Shown here one piece after another: positions 43,977 to 54,590 of a stretch of DNA of 64,000 nucleotides (position 1 is its first letter; every line of letters starts with the position of its first letter). Location: positions 56,420,616-56,484,615 of the forward strand of contig JALGPY010000009.1 of NCBI GenBank assembly GCA_023055425.1, read 5' to 3'. Source of the DNA: Linanthus parryae. Its lineage: Eukaryota > Streptophyta > Magnoliopsida > Ericales > Polemoniaceae. Both the position numbers and the translations under genes were made by a program. The notes beneath the pieces were generated by a model. The model had not been told where the DNA came from. It searched no databases and saw nothing but the letters and a program-made list of their open reading frames with translations.

Positions 43977-44433
43977 TGACGCAGACTAGAAGCAAAAGAA
44001 AGTCAAACGACGTTCTTAGATAGGTAAAAGAGATCTCAAAAGCTGAGAAACTCGAAATTATAATTCAGAAGGGAAAAACTGTCTTTGCCCGTAGGCTACA
44101 TGCTCCTTAAATAGCAGAAAACCCTAATTACTGCCAAAAATAGTAAAAAATAAAAATATCCCAAAATCCTGCCACTAACTAAGGACGAGATTCTAATACA
44201 GTCCCAATTTGCGGAATCGCAAAAGGAGTTGTCAATCTCGAGTTATTACGCGATAAACTATTACCAAAAATAGTAAAGAAAACAGAAAAACTGCCATTTG
44301 ACACCCTAAACGATCTCGGATCGCCGAAAACTGACGTTGGCAAGCGCCAGAGGCACTTGGTTGTTTCTGTCTAGCGATTCTGCATCAAATAAGGGTGTAC
44401 CCATCTTGAACGGGTCACGTCGGTTCTGCGTCA
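43977..44433 (-). repeat. 3' LTR of a CRM-clade Gypsy element (copy 1, complete)
   Basis: Read on the minus strand it begins TGACGCAGAACC directly after a purine tract (GAAGAAGAGGAGAC) and ends CTTCTAGTCTGCGTCA, so the termini TGACGCAGA / TCTGCGTCA are perfect 9-bp inverses. It is 457 bp and carries CTATTTAAG (near 44115) as a TATA-like box. The last 19 bp of the pol ORF lie inside the LTR. The U5 end is homologous to that of the X LTR (TTTGAGATCT, GTCGTTTGAC, TCTGCGTCA in the same order). Confidence 0.82.
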
Positions 44434-47400
44434 GTCTCCTCTTCTTCGAAAGAGCTCGGCCCCGAGCTATCTTCTGGGTACAGCGGCACATCGTCATGGA
44501 ACTCGTACAGATCAGCCACATTGAAACTCTTGGAAATTCCCATACTTTCCGGCAAGTCAACAATATATGCGTTGTCATTAATCCTCTTCACGATCTTGTA
44601 AGGCCCATACTTCTTCGGCTTTAACTTGCTGTAAGTACCCACTGGAAATCTCTCCTTGCGCAGGAACACCATTACATCGTCACCTTCTTGGAACACCTTA
44701 ACCCGGCGGTGTTTGTCAGCAGCTGCCTTGTACTTCTCATTCTTGGACTGCAAAGCCTTCTGCACCTCCTCATGAACCCTCGTCACCTGCTCGGCCATCT
44801 TTTCTGCTGCATCACTGGAACCTGAAACCTTTGGTAAAGTCACCAAATCAACCATATGACGCGGTGCAGTGATGTAGACAACAGCAAACGGTGACCTCCC
44901 AATGGCGGAATGCTCAGCACTGTTATATGCAAATTCTGCCTGTGCCAGAGCAATGTCCCACTGCTTTGGCCTATCCCCACAAATACAGCGAATGAGATTC
45001 CCCAATGTGCGGTTTGTTACCTCTGTCTGTCCGTCCGTCTGTGGATGTGCAGTGGTACTCCTTTTCAGGGTTGTATCAAATAACTTCCACAAAGTGATCC
45101 AAAAGTGGCTGAGGAACTTTGTATCACGATCCGAAGTAATAGACAGGGGTACTCCATGAAGACGAATAACCTCGCGAAAGAATAAGCGAGCAATGCTGCT
45201 AGCATCCGATGTCTTTCGACACGGAATGAAGTGAGCCATCTTGGAGAATCGATCAACCACCACAAAAACTGAGTCTACTCCGCGTTGAGTCCTCGGAAGT
45301 CCCAACACAAAGTCCATAGAAAGATCCTCCCAAACTCCCTTGGGAACGGGCAGTGGAGTATAGAGACCGGTGTTCTGAGATTGACCCTTAGAAACTTGAC
45401 AGACATAACACTTACGCACATACTTACTCGCATCCTTCTTCAACTGCGGCCAGTAGAATCTCTCTTGAAGAGCTGCAATTGTCTTGTCACGTCCCAAATG
45501 GCCACTTAACCCGCTGTCATGCAATTCTCGAATTAGCTTTTCCCTTAAGGATGTTCGCGGCACGCACAAGCAGTTTCCTCGAAACAGATACCCACCATGA
45601 ATGTGGAAATCTAGCACCGTGTGATCCAGGCTACACTTTTTCCACAGCTCTGAAAAGTCTTCATCCTCTGCATACAAGTCTTTCAGGAACTCAAATCCCA
45701 CAACCTCGTGTGCCAGAGTGGTAAGCAACACAGCCCGACGACTAAGCGCATCGGCAACACGGTTCTGGGCTCCAGACTTGTGTTTAATCATGAACGGGAA
45801 CTTCTGTAAAAAGGTAGACCATCGGATGTGCATGTTATCAAGCTGTTTCTGACTGTTCAGATACTTCAACGCCTGATGATCACTGTACAGAACAAACTCC
45901 CGCTGAATCAAATAATGCTCCCAATGCTTTAGCGCACGGACTACGGCATAAAACTCCTGATCATAAGTGCTCCACCGTTGTCTTGCTTCATTAAGCTTCT
46001 CGCTGAAGAAAGCCACTGGTCGGCCTTCTTGGGACAGGACCGCTCCAACGCCCACTCCACTAGCATCACATTCCACCTCGAACAGCTTCTCAAAACTAGG
46101 CAATGCTAGAACTGGTGCTGAGCATAGGCGCTCCTTGATGAGAGCGAAACTTTGCTCTGCTGCCTCTCCCCACAAGAACTTGCCTCTCTTCATGCACTCG
46201 GTGATGGGAGCCATGATCGTACTAAAATCTCTAATGAACCGGCGATAGAATGTAGCTAGTCCGTGGAAGCTACGAACTTCGCTAACGGTCTTCGGTGTGG
46301 GCCAGTCCCTGATTGCACGCACCTTCTCGTCGTCCACCTGAACACCTTGTGCTCCCACAACAAAGCCAAGGAACAATAGCTTGTCGGTCATGAAGGTGCA
46401 CTTTTTGAGGTTGATGTACAGTTTGTCCTTCTGCAAAACAGTTAACACTGCCTCTACGTGTTGTACATGCTCATCCTCCGATCTACTGTAAATAAGTATA
46501 TCATCAAAATAAACTACTACAAACTTTCCAATGTAGGGGCGAAGAACCTGGTTCATCAGACGCATGAAAGTGCTGGGCGCGTTGGACAAACCGAAAGGCA
46601 TGACCAACCACTCGAACAAGCCATCCTTGGTCTTGAATGCAGTCTTCCACTCGTCCCCTGGCCTGATCCGAATCTGATGGTAGCCGCTGCGCAGGTCAAT
46701 CTTGGAGAACATCTGAGACCCATCCAGCATGTCAAGCATGTCATCCAACCGAGGGATAGGGAACCGGTACTTGATGGTGATTTTATTGATGGCCCTGCTA
46801 TCCACACACATACGCCAACTTCCATCCTTCTTTGGAGCGAGAAGTGTAGGAACGGCACAAGGACTCATGCTCTCTCGAATGAAGCCCTTCTCGAGTAACT
46901 CCTGCACCTTCTCTTGCAGTATATGGTTCTCCTTGGGACTCATTCGATAGTGCGGCAGGTTCGGTAAGCTAGCTCCAGGAACTAGGTCAATTTGGTGCTG
47001 TATGTCCCTCATAGGCGGCAGGCTGTTTGGTAGGTCGTCTGAGATCAACTCGCGAAATTGGTCCAGAAGGGACTGCAACTTCGCAGGCACAACACCTCCG
47101 CAAACATCGTCTTCCATGACCAGTGTCCGAACCATAAGGGCAAGCACGACCTTAGCTCTTCTCACTTCAGCTTCAAACACATGGGGTTTGTCCTCTACAG
47201 CCAACAATGTCTCAGCCATTTTCTTAGGCCGATTTACCCCAATCACAGGCACTTTAGGAGCCATAGCTATCTTGTGACCCGCCCATGTGAACACATACAC
47301 GTTGTCGCGACCACGATATGTCACATCAACATCAAACTGCCACGGCCTCCCCAGTAGAATGTGGCTAGCATCCATATCAATAACGTCACATAAAACTTCA

Positions 47401-47813
47401 GATTTGTAATGCCTACCAAAAGAAATCGGTACCTTACAAACCTCTGCGATCTTTACACTAGGACCCTTTTTGACCCACCCGATGGAGTAAGGGGATGGGT
47501 GTGGTTCTGTAGGCAGATTGAGGTGCTGGACCAGCTTTGAGGACACAAAGTTCTCACAGATTCCGTTGTCGATGATCACCTGGCAGACCTTCTGGTTGAC
47601 TGTGCACTCTGTCCTGAAGATCTTGTGCCTCTGCCCCTGATCTTCCTTGGCCAACAAAAGTCGCTGTATCACGAGGTTAACCCTCTCTAGGTTGTTCATC
47701 TCCTCCGTCCACTCCGCCTGATCGTATGGGTCCTCGCCTCCCGTGTACCCGAGAAGTTCGGGGTCATATTCTTCCTCCGCATAACCCTCATCTTCTTCAA
47801 TCACGTTGGCCAT
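44415..47813 (-). CDS. CRM-clade Ty3/Gypsy pol polyprotein, copy 1
   Basis: This retrotransposon polyprotein of 1132 residues reads from ATG 47813; the frame extends upstream to about 47937 and includes a gag zinc knuckle [14 protein letters not shown] before an in-frame TGA. Domains: protease at about 75-190 with IIDNG (82-84, DNG rather than DSG/DTG), reverse transcriptase about 270-470 ([23 protein letters not shown] with FDD 436-438), RNase H about 575-700 ([24 protein letters not shown]), integrase with a zinc-binding region near 765-805 and D834, D895, E931 (35-residue D-E spacing). The text [32 protein letters not shown] and the tail [20 protein letters not shown] are CRM-like; no standard chromodomain is seen. 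Gag and 5' LTR are missing, so it cannot move alone, but the catalytic sites look intact. Confidence 0.93.
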   Translation of the reverse strand: MANVIEEDEGYAEEEYDPELLGYTGGEDPYDQAEWTEEMNNLERVNLVIQRLLLAKEDQGQRHKIFRTECTVNQKVCQVIIDNGICENFVSSKLVQHLNLPTEPHPSPYSIGWVKKGPSVKIAEVCKVPISFGRHYKSEVLCDVIDMDASHILLGRPWQFDVDVTYRGRDNVYVFTWAGHKIAMAPKVPVIGVNRPKKMAETLLAVEDKPHVFEAEVRRAKVVLALMVRTLVMEDDVCGGVVPAKLQSLLDQFRELISDDLPNSLPPMRDIQHQIDLVPGASLPNLPHYRMSPKENHILQEKVQELLEKGFIRESMSPCAVPTLLAPKKDGSWRMCVDSRAINKITIKYRFPIPRLDDMLDMLDGSQMFSKIDLRSGYHQIRIRPGDEWKTAFKTKDGLFEWLVMPFGLSNAPSTFMRLMNQVLRPYIGKFVVVYFDDILIYSRSEDEHVQHVEAVLTVLQKDKLYINLKKCTFMTDKLLFLGFVVGAQGVQVDDEKVRAIRDWPTPKTVSEVRSFHGLATFYRRFIRDFSTIMAPITECMKRGKFLWGEAAEQSFALIKERLCSAPVLALPSFEKLFEVECDASGVGVGAVLSQEGRPVAFFSEKLNEARQRWSTYDQEFYAVVRALKHWEHYLIQREFVLYSDHQALKYLNSQKQLDNMHIRWSTFLQKFPFMIKHKSGAQNRVADALSRRAVLLTTLAHEVVGFEFLKDLYAEDEDFSELWKKCSLDHTVLDFHIHGGYLFRGNCLCVPRTSLREKLIRELHDSGLSGHLGRDKTIAALQERFYWPQLKKDASKYVRKCYVCQVSKGQSQNTGLYTPLPVPKGVWEDLSMDFVLGLPRTQRGVDSVFVVVDRFSKMAHFIPCRKTSDASSIARLFFREVIRLHGVPLSITSDRDTKFLSHFWITLWKLFDTTLKRSTTAHPQTDGQTEVTNRTLGNLIRCICGDRPKQWDIALAQAEFAYNSAEHSAIGRSPFAVVYITAPRHMVDLVTLPKVSGSSDAAEKMAEQVTRVHEEVQKALQSKNEKYKAAADKHRRVKVFQEGDDVMVFLRKERFPVGTYSKLKPKKYGPYKIVKRINDNAYIVDLPESMGISKSFNVADLYEFHDDVPLYPEDSSGPSSFEEEETDAEPT

Positions 47814-47937
47814 CTTTCGGCACTGAGCCGACGTGTGCCCCGGTTGTCCACACTTGTAACACTTCCCTGCTCCTGGCTTGGCATAAGGGTTAGGGTTAGG
47901 GTTACTGGCACGAGGCGGTGGTCGACTATTCTGCCCA

Positions 47938-48113
47938 TATCATAAGATATTTTGAGATTTTTTCACTTCTGATCTTCATCTTTTCCATGATGTTGAAAGT
48001 CTTCAAAATCTGCATTTTTTCTTCAGACTTCATCTTGTTTACAATTCCAACTAATAATGGTGACGAATAATATAAGTTCCCGGTTGTCCACACTTGTAAG
48101 AACGTCGTTTGAC
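47938..48113 (-). mobile_element. Chimeric joint: inverted X internal fragment plus small duplicated pieces (copy 1)
   Basis: On the minus strand 47938-48077 is about 140 bp of the X internal ORF (compare 53888-54020 on +, for example TTATTAGTTGGAATTGTAAA and CAGATTTTGAAGACTTTCAA), joined out of frame to the zinc-knuckle tail of pol. Next, 48079-48099 repeats 21 bp of the zinc-knuckle coding sequence at 47839-47859, and 48097-48113 is a 17-bp piece of the CRM LTR (TAAGAACGTCGTTTGAC) in the orientation opposite to its counterpart at 44002-44018. The X LTR follows at once. Confidence 0.82.
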
Positions 48114-48633
48114 TGATGTAGGACGAGATTCATGGAAAATATCGTTGAAAACAGGAAGACAGTTTCGGTCAGTCAGAAAAATAAGAGGAAGAATCGAAGG
48201 TATTGGATTCATCATCGAACCATACCTTATTTTGAGTGGAAACGACACTCTGAGAAGAACCCGTGACTTTAGTCACGGGCACCGTGCCAGTTTTGTCAAA
48301 TTCGGTCATCTTGACCTTCAAATCAGCGTTTTTACTATTTTAGGAAAGATTTGATTTAATTATTTCTCATAGTAGGAAACTCCAATTGACATTCCGTCAA
48401 TTGGGTTGATCTTAGAATATTCTGAATTATTAGCATAAATTGTTAGCTTGTTTTTGCCATTTTGGGTAATATTTACGTTTTTAGCGTTTAGACTATTTAA
48501 ATCATTGTAGGCCTTTGGCCAAACCAACCTTTTCATCTTTATCAATAAAATTTCAGTACTCTCATGTTTGAGATCTACTTTTACTTTACGAACATTGTCG
48601 TTTGACGTGTTTGAACGCTTCTATTCTGCGTCA
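48114..48633 (+). repeat. LTR of non-autonomous element X, 520-bp type
   Basis: TGATGTAGGACGAGATTC...CTTCTATTCTGCGTCA, 520 bp, with AATAAA near 48544 and two perfect hairpins, CCCGTGACTTTAGTCACGGG near 48259-48278 and CAATTGAC-N5-GTCAATTG near 48382-48402. It is the same type as the units of the large array. It is followed by AG and a Met-tRNA primer binding site TGGTATCAGAGC (48636-48647). Confidence 0.9.
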
Positions 48634-48635
48634 AG

Positions 48636-48647
48636 TGGTATCAGAGC
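48636..48647 (+). other. Primer binding site (initiator Met tRNA) of X
   Basis: TGGTATCAGAGC, two bases after the LTR. Here it leads not into the X ORF but, through AGCA, into inverted CRM LTR sequence. Confidence 0.85.
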
Positions 48648-49087
48648 AAAAGAAAGTCAAACGACGTTCTTAGATAGGTAAAAGAGATCTCAAAAGCTGA
48701 GAAACTCGAAATTATAATTCAGAAGGGAAAAACTGTCTTTGCCCGTAGGCTACATGCTGCTTAAATAGCAGAAAACCCTAATTACTGCCAAAAATAGTAA
48801 AAAATAAAAATATCCCAAAATCCTGCCACTAACTAAGGACGAGATTCTAAGACAGTCCCAATTTGCGGAATCGCAAAAGGAGTTGTCAATCTCGAGTTAT
48901 TACGCGATAAACTATTACCAAAAATAGTAAAGAAAACAGAAAAACTGCCATTTGACACCCTAAACGATCTCGGATCGCCGAAAACTGACGTTGGCAAGCG
49001 CCAGAGGCACTTGGTTGTTTCTGTCTAGCGATTCTGCATCAAATAAGGGTGTACCCATCTTGAACGGGTCACGTCGGTTCTGCGTCA
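48645..49087 (-). repeat. CRM LTR copy 2, lacking its outer 14 bp
   Basis: Same sequence as 43991-44433, but the terminal TGACGCAGACTAGA is replaced by X primer-binding-site sequence; the joint is a 4-bp AGCA overlap. This shows that copy 2 arose by recombination or template switching, not by independent integration. Confidence 0.85.
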
Positions 49088-52000
49088 GTCTCCTCTTCTT
49101 CGAAAGAGCTCGGCCCCGAGCTATCTTCTGGGTACAGCGGCACATCGTCATGGAACTCGTACAGATCAGCCACATTGAAACTCTTGGAAATTCCCATACT
49201 TTCCGGCAAGTCAACAATATATGCGTTGTCATTAATCCTCTTCACGATCTTGTAAGGCCCATACTTCTTCGGCTTTAACTTGCTGTAAGTACCCACTGGA
49301 AATCTCTCCTTGCGCAGGAACACCATTACATCGTCACCTTCTTGGAACACCTTAACCCGGCGGTGTTTGTCAGCAGCTGCCTTGTACTTCTCATTCTTGG
49401 ACTGCAAAGCCTTCTGCACCTCCTCATGAACCCTCGTCACCTGCTCGGCCATCTTTTCTGCTGCATCACTGGAACCTGAAACCTTTGGTAAAGTCACCAA
49501 ATCAACCATATGACGCGGTGCAGTGATGTAGACAACAGCAAACGGTGACCTCCCAATGGCGGAATGCTCAGCACTGTTATATGCAAATTCTGCCTGTGCC
49601 AGAGCAATGTCCCACTGCTTTGGCCTATCCCCACAAATACAGCGAATGAGATTCCCCAATGTGCGGTTTGTTACCTCTGTCTGTCCGTCCGTCTGTGGAT
49701 GTGCAGTGGTACTCCTTTTCAGGGTTGTATCAAATAACTTCCACAAAGTGATCCAAAAGTGGCTGAGGAACTTTGTATCACGATCCGAAGTAATAGACAG
49801 GGGTACTCCATGAAGACGAATAACCTCGCGAAAGAATAAGCGAGCAATGCTGCTAGCATCCGATGTCTTTCGACACGGAATGAAGTGAGCCATCTTGGAG
49901 AATCGATCAACCACCACAAAAACTGAGTCTACTCCGCGTTGAGTCCTCGGAAGTCCCAACACAAAGTCCATAGAAAGATCCTCCCAAACTCCCTTGGGAA
50001 CGGGCAGTGGAGTATAGAGACCGGTGTTCTGAGATTGACCCTTAGAAACTTGACAGACATAACACTTACGCACATACTTACTCGCATCCTTCTTCAACTG
50101 CGGCCAGTAGAATCTCTCTTGAAGAGCTGCAATTGTCTTGTCACGTCCCAAATGGCCACTTAACCCGCTGTCATGCAATTCTCGAATTAGCTTTTCCCTT
50201 AAGGATGTTCGCGGCACGCACAAGCAGTTTCCTCGAAACAGATACCCACCATGAATGTGGAAATCTAGCACCGTGTGATCCAGGCTACACTTTTTCCACA
50301 GCTCTGAAAAGTCTTCATCCTCTGCATACAAGTCTTTCAGGAACTCAAATCCCACAACCTCGTGTGCCAGAGTGGTAAGCAACACAGCCCGACGACTAAG
50401 CGCATCGGCAACACGGTTCTGGGCTCCAGACTTGTGTTTAATCATGAACGGGAACTTCTGTAAAAAGGTAGACCATCGGATGTGCATGTTATCAAGCTGT
50501 TTCTGACTGTTCAGATACTTCAACGCCTGATGATCACTGTACAGAACAAACTCCCGCTGAATCAAATAATGCTCCCAATGCTTTAGCGCACGGACTACGG
50601 CATAAAACTCCTGATCATAAGTGCTCCACCGTTGTCTTGCTTCATTAAGCTTCTCGCTGAAGAAAGCCACTGGTCGGCCTTCTTGGGACAGGACCGCTCC
50701 AACGCCCACTCCACTAGCATCACATTCCACCTCGAACAGCTTCTCAAAACTAGGCAATGCTAGAACTGGTGCTGAGCATAGGCGCTCCTTGATGAGAGCG
50801 AAACTTTGCTCTGCTGCCTCTCCCCACAAGAACTTGCCTCTCTTCATGCACTCGGTGATGGGAGCCATGATCGTACTAAAATCTCTAATGAACCGGCGAT
50901 AGAATGTAGCTAGTCCGTGGAAGCTACGAACTTCGCTAACGGTCTTCGGTGTGGGCCAGTCCCTGATTGCACGCACCTTCTCGTCGTCCACCTGAACACC
51001 TTGTGCTCCCACAACAAAGCCAAGGAACAATAGCTTGTCGGTCATGAAGGTGCACTTTTTGAGGTTGATGTACAGTTTGTCCTTCTGCAAAACAGTTAAC
51101 ACTGCCTCTACGTGTTGTACATGCTCATCCTCCGATCTACTGTAAATAAGTATATCATCAAAATAAACTACTACAAACTTTCCAATGTAGGGGCGAAGAA
51201 CCTGGTTCATCAGACGCATGAAAGTGCTGGGCGCGTTGGACAAACCGAAAGGCATGACCAACCACTCGAACAAGCCATCCTTGGTCTTGAATGCAGTCTT
51301 CCACTCGTCCCCTGGCCTGATCCGAATCTGATGGTAGCCGCTGCGCAGGTCAATCTTGGAGAACATCTGAGACCCATCCAGCATGTCAAGCATGTCATCC
51401 AACCGAGGGATAGGGAACCGGTACTTGATGGTGATTTTATTGATGGCCCTGCTATCCACACACATACGCCAACTTCCATCCTTCTTTGGAGCGAGAAGTG
51501 TAGGAACGGCACAAGGACTCATGCTCTCTCGAATGAAGCCCTTCTCGAGTAACTCCTGCACCTTCTCTTGCAGTATATGGTTCTCCTTGGGACTCATTCG
51601 ATAGTGCGGCAGGTTCGGTAAGCTAGCTCCAGGAACTAGGTCAATTTGGTGCTGTATGTCCCTCATAGGCGGCAGGCTGTTTGGTAGGTCGTCTGAGATC
51701 AACTCGCGAAATTGGTCCAGAAGGGACTGCAACTTCGCAGGCACAACACCTCCGCAAACATCGTCTTCCATGACCAGTGTCCGAACCATAAGGGCAAGCA
51801 CGACCTTAGCTCTTCTCACTTCAGCTTCAAACACATGGGGTTTGTCCTCTACAGCCAACAATGTCTCAGCCATTTTCTTAGGCCGATTTACCCCAATCAC
51901 AGGCACTTTAGGAGCCATAGCTATCTTGTGACCCGCCCATGTGAACACATACACGTTGTCGCGACCACGATATGTCACATCAACATCAAACTGCCACGGC

Positions 52001-52467
52001 CTCCCCAGTAGAATGTGGCTAGCATCCATATCAATAACGTCACATAAAACTTCAGATTTGTAATGCCTACCAAAAGAAATCGGTACCTTACAAACCTCTG
52101 CGATCTTTACACTAGGACCCTTTTTGACCCACCCGATGGAGTAAGGGGATGGGTGTGGTTCTGTAGGCAGATTGAGGTGCTGGACCAGCTTTGAGGACAC
52201 AAAGTTCTCACAGATTCCGTTGTCGATGATCACCTGGCAGACCTTCTGGTTGACTGTGCACTCTGTCCTGAAGATCTTGTGCCTCTGCCCCTGATCTTCC
52301 TTGGCCAACAAAAGTCGCTGTATCACGAGGTTAACCCTCTCTAGGTTGTTCATCTCCTCCGTCCACTCCGCCTGATCGTATGGGTCCTCGCCTCCCGTGT
52401 ACCCGAGAAGTTCGGGGTCATATTCTTCCTCCGCATAACCCTCATCTTCTTCAATCACGTTGGCCAT
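49069..52467 (-). CDS. CRM-clade Ty3/Gypsy pol polyprotein, copy 2
   Basis: Its translation is identical to copy 1 (1132 residues, ATG at 52467), with the same protease DNG, FDD reverse transcriptase and D/D/E integrase residues, and the same zinc knuckle just upstream. It lies antisense to the X LTRs that flank it at 48114-48633 and 52768-53272, so a transcript from those LTRs would carry antisense pol. The lack of any amino acid change between the copies argues for a very recent duplication, or for an assembly duplication. Confidence 0.93.
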   Translation of the reverse strand: MANVIEEDEGYAEEEYDPELLGYTGGEDPYDQAEWTEEMNNLERVNLVIQRLLLAKEDQGQRHKIFRTECTVNQKVCQVIIDNGICENFVSSKLVQHLNLPTEPHPSPYSIGWVKKGPSVKIAEVCKVPISFGRHYKSEVLCDVIDMDASHILLGRPWQFDVDVTYRGRDNVYVFTWAGHKIAMAPKVPVIGVNRPKKMAETLLAVEDKPHVFEAEVRRAKVVLALMVRTLVMEDDVCGGVVPAKLQSLLDQFRELISDDLPNSLPPMRDIQHQIDLVPGASLPNLPHYRMSPKENHILQEKVQELLEKGFIRESMSPCAVPTLLAPKKDGSWRMCVDSRAINKITIKYRFPIPRLDDMLDMLDGSQMFSKIDLRSGYHQIRIRPGDEWKTAFKTKDGLFEWLVMPFGLSNAPSTFMRLMNQVLRPYIGKFVVVYFDDILIYSRSEDEHVQHVEAVLTVLQKDKLYINLKKCTFMTDKLLFLGFVVGAQGVQVDDEKVRAIRDWPTPKTVSEVRSFHGLATFYRRFIRDFSTIMAPITECMKRGKFLWGEAAEQSFALIKERLCSAPVLALPSFEKLFEVECDASGVGVGAVLSQEGRPVAFFSEKLNEARQRWSTYDQEFYAVVRALKHWEHYLIQREFVLYSDHQALKYLNSQKQLDNMHIRWSTFLQKFPFMIKHKSGAQNRVADALSRRAVLLTTLAHEVVGFEFLKDLYAEDEDFSELWKKCSLDHTVLDFHIHGGYLFRGNCLCVPRTSLREKLIRELHDSGLSGHLGRDKTIAALQERFYWPQLKKDASKYVRKCYVCQVSKGQSQNTGLYTPLPVPKGVWEDLSMDFVLGLPRTQRGVDSVFVVVDRFSKMAHFIPCRKTSDASSIARLFFREVIRLHGVPLSITSDRDTKFLSHFWITLWKLFDTTLKRSTTAHPQTDGQTEVTNRTLGNLIRCICGDRPKQWDIALAQAEFAYNSAEHSAIGRSPFAVVYITAPRHMVDLVTLPKVSGSSDAAEKMAEQVTRVHEEVQKALQSKNEKYKAAADKHRRVKVFQEGDDVMVFLRKERFPVGTYSKLKPKKYGPYKIVKRINDNAYIVDLPESMGISKSFNVADLYEFHDDVPLYPEDSSGPSSFEEEETDAEPT

Positions 52468-52591
52468 CTTTCGGCACTGAGCCGACGTGTGCCCCGGTTG
52501 TCCACACTTGTAACACTTCCCTGCTCCTGGCTTGGCATAAGGGTTAGGGTTAGGGTTACTGGCACGAGGCGGTGGTCGACTATTCTGCCCA

Positions 52592-52767
52592 TATCATAAG
52601 ATATTTTGAGATTTTTTCACTTCTGATCTTCATCTTTTCCATGATGTTGAAAGTCTTCAAAATCTGCATTTTTTCTTCAGACTTCATCTTGTTTACAATT
52701 CCAACTAATAATGGTGACGAATAATATAAGTTCCCGGTTGTCCACACTTGTAAGAACGTCGTTTGAC
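52592..52767 (-). mobile_element. Chimeric joint, copy 2
   Basis: Same make-up as 47938-48113: inverted X internal fragment, a repeated zinc-knuckle piece and the CRM LTR piece TAAGAACGTCGTTTGAC at 52751-52767, which pairs as a 17-bp inverted repeat with 48656-48672 on the other side of pol. Confidence 0.82.
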
Positions 52768-53304
52768 TGATGTAGGACGAGATTCATGGAAAATATCGTT
52801 GAAAACAGGAAGACAGTTTCGGTCAGTCAGAAAAATAAGAGGAAGAATCGAAGGTATTGGATTCATCATCGAACCATACCTTATTTTGAGTGGAAACGAC
52901 ACTCTGAGAAGAGCCCGTGACCGTGCCAGTTTTGTCAAATTCGGTCATCTTGACCTTCAAATCAGCGTTTTTACTATTTTAGGAAAGATTTGATTTAATT
53001 ATTTCTCATAGTAGGAAACTCCAATTGACATTCCGTCAATTGGGTTGATCTTAGAATATTCTGAATTATTAGCATAAATTGTTAGCTTGTTTTTGCCATT
53101 TTGGGTAATATTTACGTTTTTAGCGTTTAGACTATTTAAATCATTGTAGGCCTTTGGCCAAACCAACCTTTTCATCTTTATCAATAAAATTTCAGTACTC
53201 TCATGTTTGAGATCTACTTTTACTTTACGAACATTGTCGTTTGACGTGTTTGAACGCTTCTATTCTGCGTCAAGTGGTATCAGAGCAAGGTTTGCCTTGT
53301 TCAA

Positions 53305-54309
53305 ATGCCCGATGGCAAAGTTAGTCGTGAGACCCCTGTTGACGTTGGTCGCAGGTTGGATTCCGTAGAGGCAGGATTGCAAGAGTTGCGCGGCGTGGTT
53401 GAAGATATACGTAAAACTATTCGCAAGGAGATGCATCGGCGCAACCTCCTACCTGTTAGGGGAGCCATCGGCAGGAATAACATTCATGGGTTTGCCCACG
53501 AACGTCCTGTTGAACACCGTTTGGCAGTTCCTGGGAGACACATTCAAGGAAGATCAATTGTTCCAGAGAACAACATACGAGCAAAGGAGATTGAGGTAAA
53601 ATCTAGTGTCACGTCTTATTATTCCCCCGAAATTGATTCATCAATATCAAAGGAGAATGACGAGAGTTTTAAATATGAGGAAATTGAGGAAAATCAGGTT
53701 GGCTATGATCTTGTCGGAGACAAAATAGTTGAAAGTTTTGATCAAACGTATGTTGACAATAAGGATGTGGTAATTGAAGACATGACAACAATTTTTCAAG
53801 ATACTACGAATGAAGATTCTTCAATGCAGAAATTGACCACAACTATCACCGTTGAAGTTGTTGATTTTATTGGTGTTGAGAATTTCTATTATTCGTCACC
53901 CTTATTAGTTGGAATTGTAAACAAGATGAAGTCTGAAGAAAAAAAGCAGATTTTGAAGACTTTCAACAAGATGGTAAAGATGAAGAGATGTGAAAAAATC
54001 TCAAAATATCTCATTGTTTGGTATGGGTGGTTTCAGTTTTCAAGATTGAACTCGAGGACGAGTTCTTTCCAAGAAAGGGTGACTGATGTAGGACGAGATT
54101 CATGGAAAATATCGTTGAAAACAGGAAGACAGTTTCGGTCAGTCAGAAAAATAAGAGGAAGAATCGAAGGTATTGGATTCATCATCGAACCATACCTTAT
54201 TTTGAGTGGAAACGACACTCTGAGAAGAGCCCGTGACCGTGCCAGTTTTGTCAAATTCGGTCATCTTGACCTTCAAATCAGCGTTTTTACTATTTTAGGA
54301 AAGATTTGA
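53305..54309 (+). CDS. ORF of element X, gag-N-terminus-like, reading into the 3' LTR
   Basis: This 334-codon ORF starts 18 bp after the primer binding site. Residues about 13-45 (VGRRLDSVEAGLQELRGVV, then EDIRKTIRKEMHRR) look like a coiled coil, common at gag N-termini. The middle is acidic and Ser-rich without a recognised domain (SYYSPEIDSSISKENDES, ENQVGYDLVGDKIVESFD). No zinc knuckle, protease or polymerase is present. The frame runs through the PPT and about 75 codons into the 3' LTR before its stop. Part of it (53888-54020) is what was captured, inverted, at 47938 and 52592. Function unknown; it may be structural protein supplied in cis, or just a relic of gag. Confidence 0.6.
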   Translation: MPDGKVSRETPVDVGRRLDSVEAGLQELRGVVEDIRKTIRKEMHRRNLLPVRGAIGRNNIHGFAHERPVEHRLAVPGRHIQGRSIVPENNIRAKEIEVKSSVTSYYSPEIDSSISKENDESFKYEEIEENQVGYDLVGDKIVESFDQTYVDNKDVVIEDMTTIFQDTTNEDSSMQKLTTTITVEVVDFIGVENFYYSSPLLVGIVNKMKSEEKKQILKTFNKMVKMKRCEKISKYLIVWYGWFQFSRLNSRTSSFQERVTDVGRDSWKISLKTGRQFRSVRKIRGRIEGIGFIIEPYLILSGNDTLRRARDRASFVKFGHLDLQISVFTILGKI

Positions 54310-54588
54310 TTTAATTATTTCTCATAGTAGGAAACTCCAATTGACATTCCGTCAATTGGGTTGATCTTATAATATTCTGAATTATTAGCATAAATTGTTA
54401 GCTTGTTTTTGCCATTTTGGGTAATATTTACGTTTTTAGCGTTTAGACTATTTAAATCATTGTAGGCCTTTGGCCAAACCAACCTTTTCATCTTTATCAA
54501 TAAAATTTCAGTACTCTCATGTTTGAGATCTACTTTTACTTTACGAACATTGTCGTTTGACGTGTTTGAACGCTTCTATTCTGCGTCA
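54084..54588 (+). repeat. 3' LTR of X, first member of the LTR array
   Basis: A 505-bp LTR, same subtype as the 5' LTR at 52768. It is followed by AC and then directly by another LTR start (54591) with no internal sequence. Confidence 0.9.
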
Positions 54589-54590
54589 AC

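Larger units (their letters stand above)
43991..53283. repeat. Tandem duplication, unit 4654 bp (43991-48644 and 48645-53283)
   Basis: Every landmark recurs at an offset of 4654 bp: pol ORF, zinc-knuckle tail, inverted X piece and X LTR. The two pol ORFs translate identically. I found two substitutions (C/G near 44114 and T/G near 44194) and one 15-bp deletion in the second X LTR. The unit joins the X primer-binding site to the CRM LTR at a 4-bp overlap AGCA (48645-48648). Confidence 0.95.
52768..54588 (+). mobile_element. Complete non-autonomous CRM-related retrotransposon X
   Basis: 5' LTR 52768-53272 and 3' LTR 54084-54588 are each 505 bp and nearly identical (one substitution seen near 54369); both lack the 15 bp that the 520-bp LTR type has at its hairpin. 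PBS TGGTATCAGAGC is at 53275-53286, an ORF starts at 53305, and a PPT-like AAGAAAGGGTGAC (54071-54083) precedes the 3' LTR. The 3' end resembles that of the CRM pol element (SSFQERVTD before the LTR against SSFEEEETD) and the LTR U5 ends are homologous, so X looks like a deletion derivative of a CRM-clade element, analogous to the non-autonomous CRM elements known in maize. No pol is encoded. Confidence 0.85.

Noticed and set aside
45967..46898. Plus-strand ORFs opposite pol (also 50621-51552)
   Set aside because: Antisense shadows of a conserved reverse transcriptase frame; identical in both duplicates only because the DNA is duplicated.
47886..47910. Interstitial telomere repeat (GGGTTAGGGTTAGGG, also at 52540-52560)
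   Set aside because: It is the coding sequence for an Asn-Pro repeat next to the zinc knuckle on the minus strand, only three units long, and not the plant TTTAGGG repeat.
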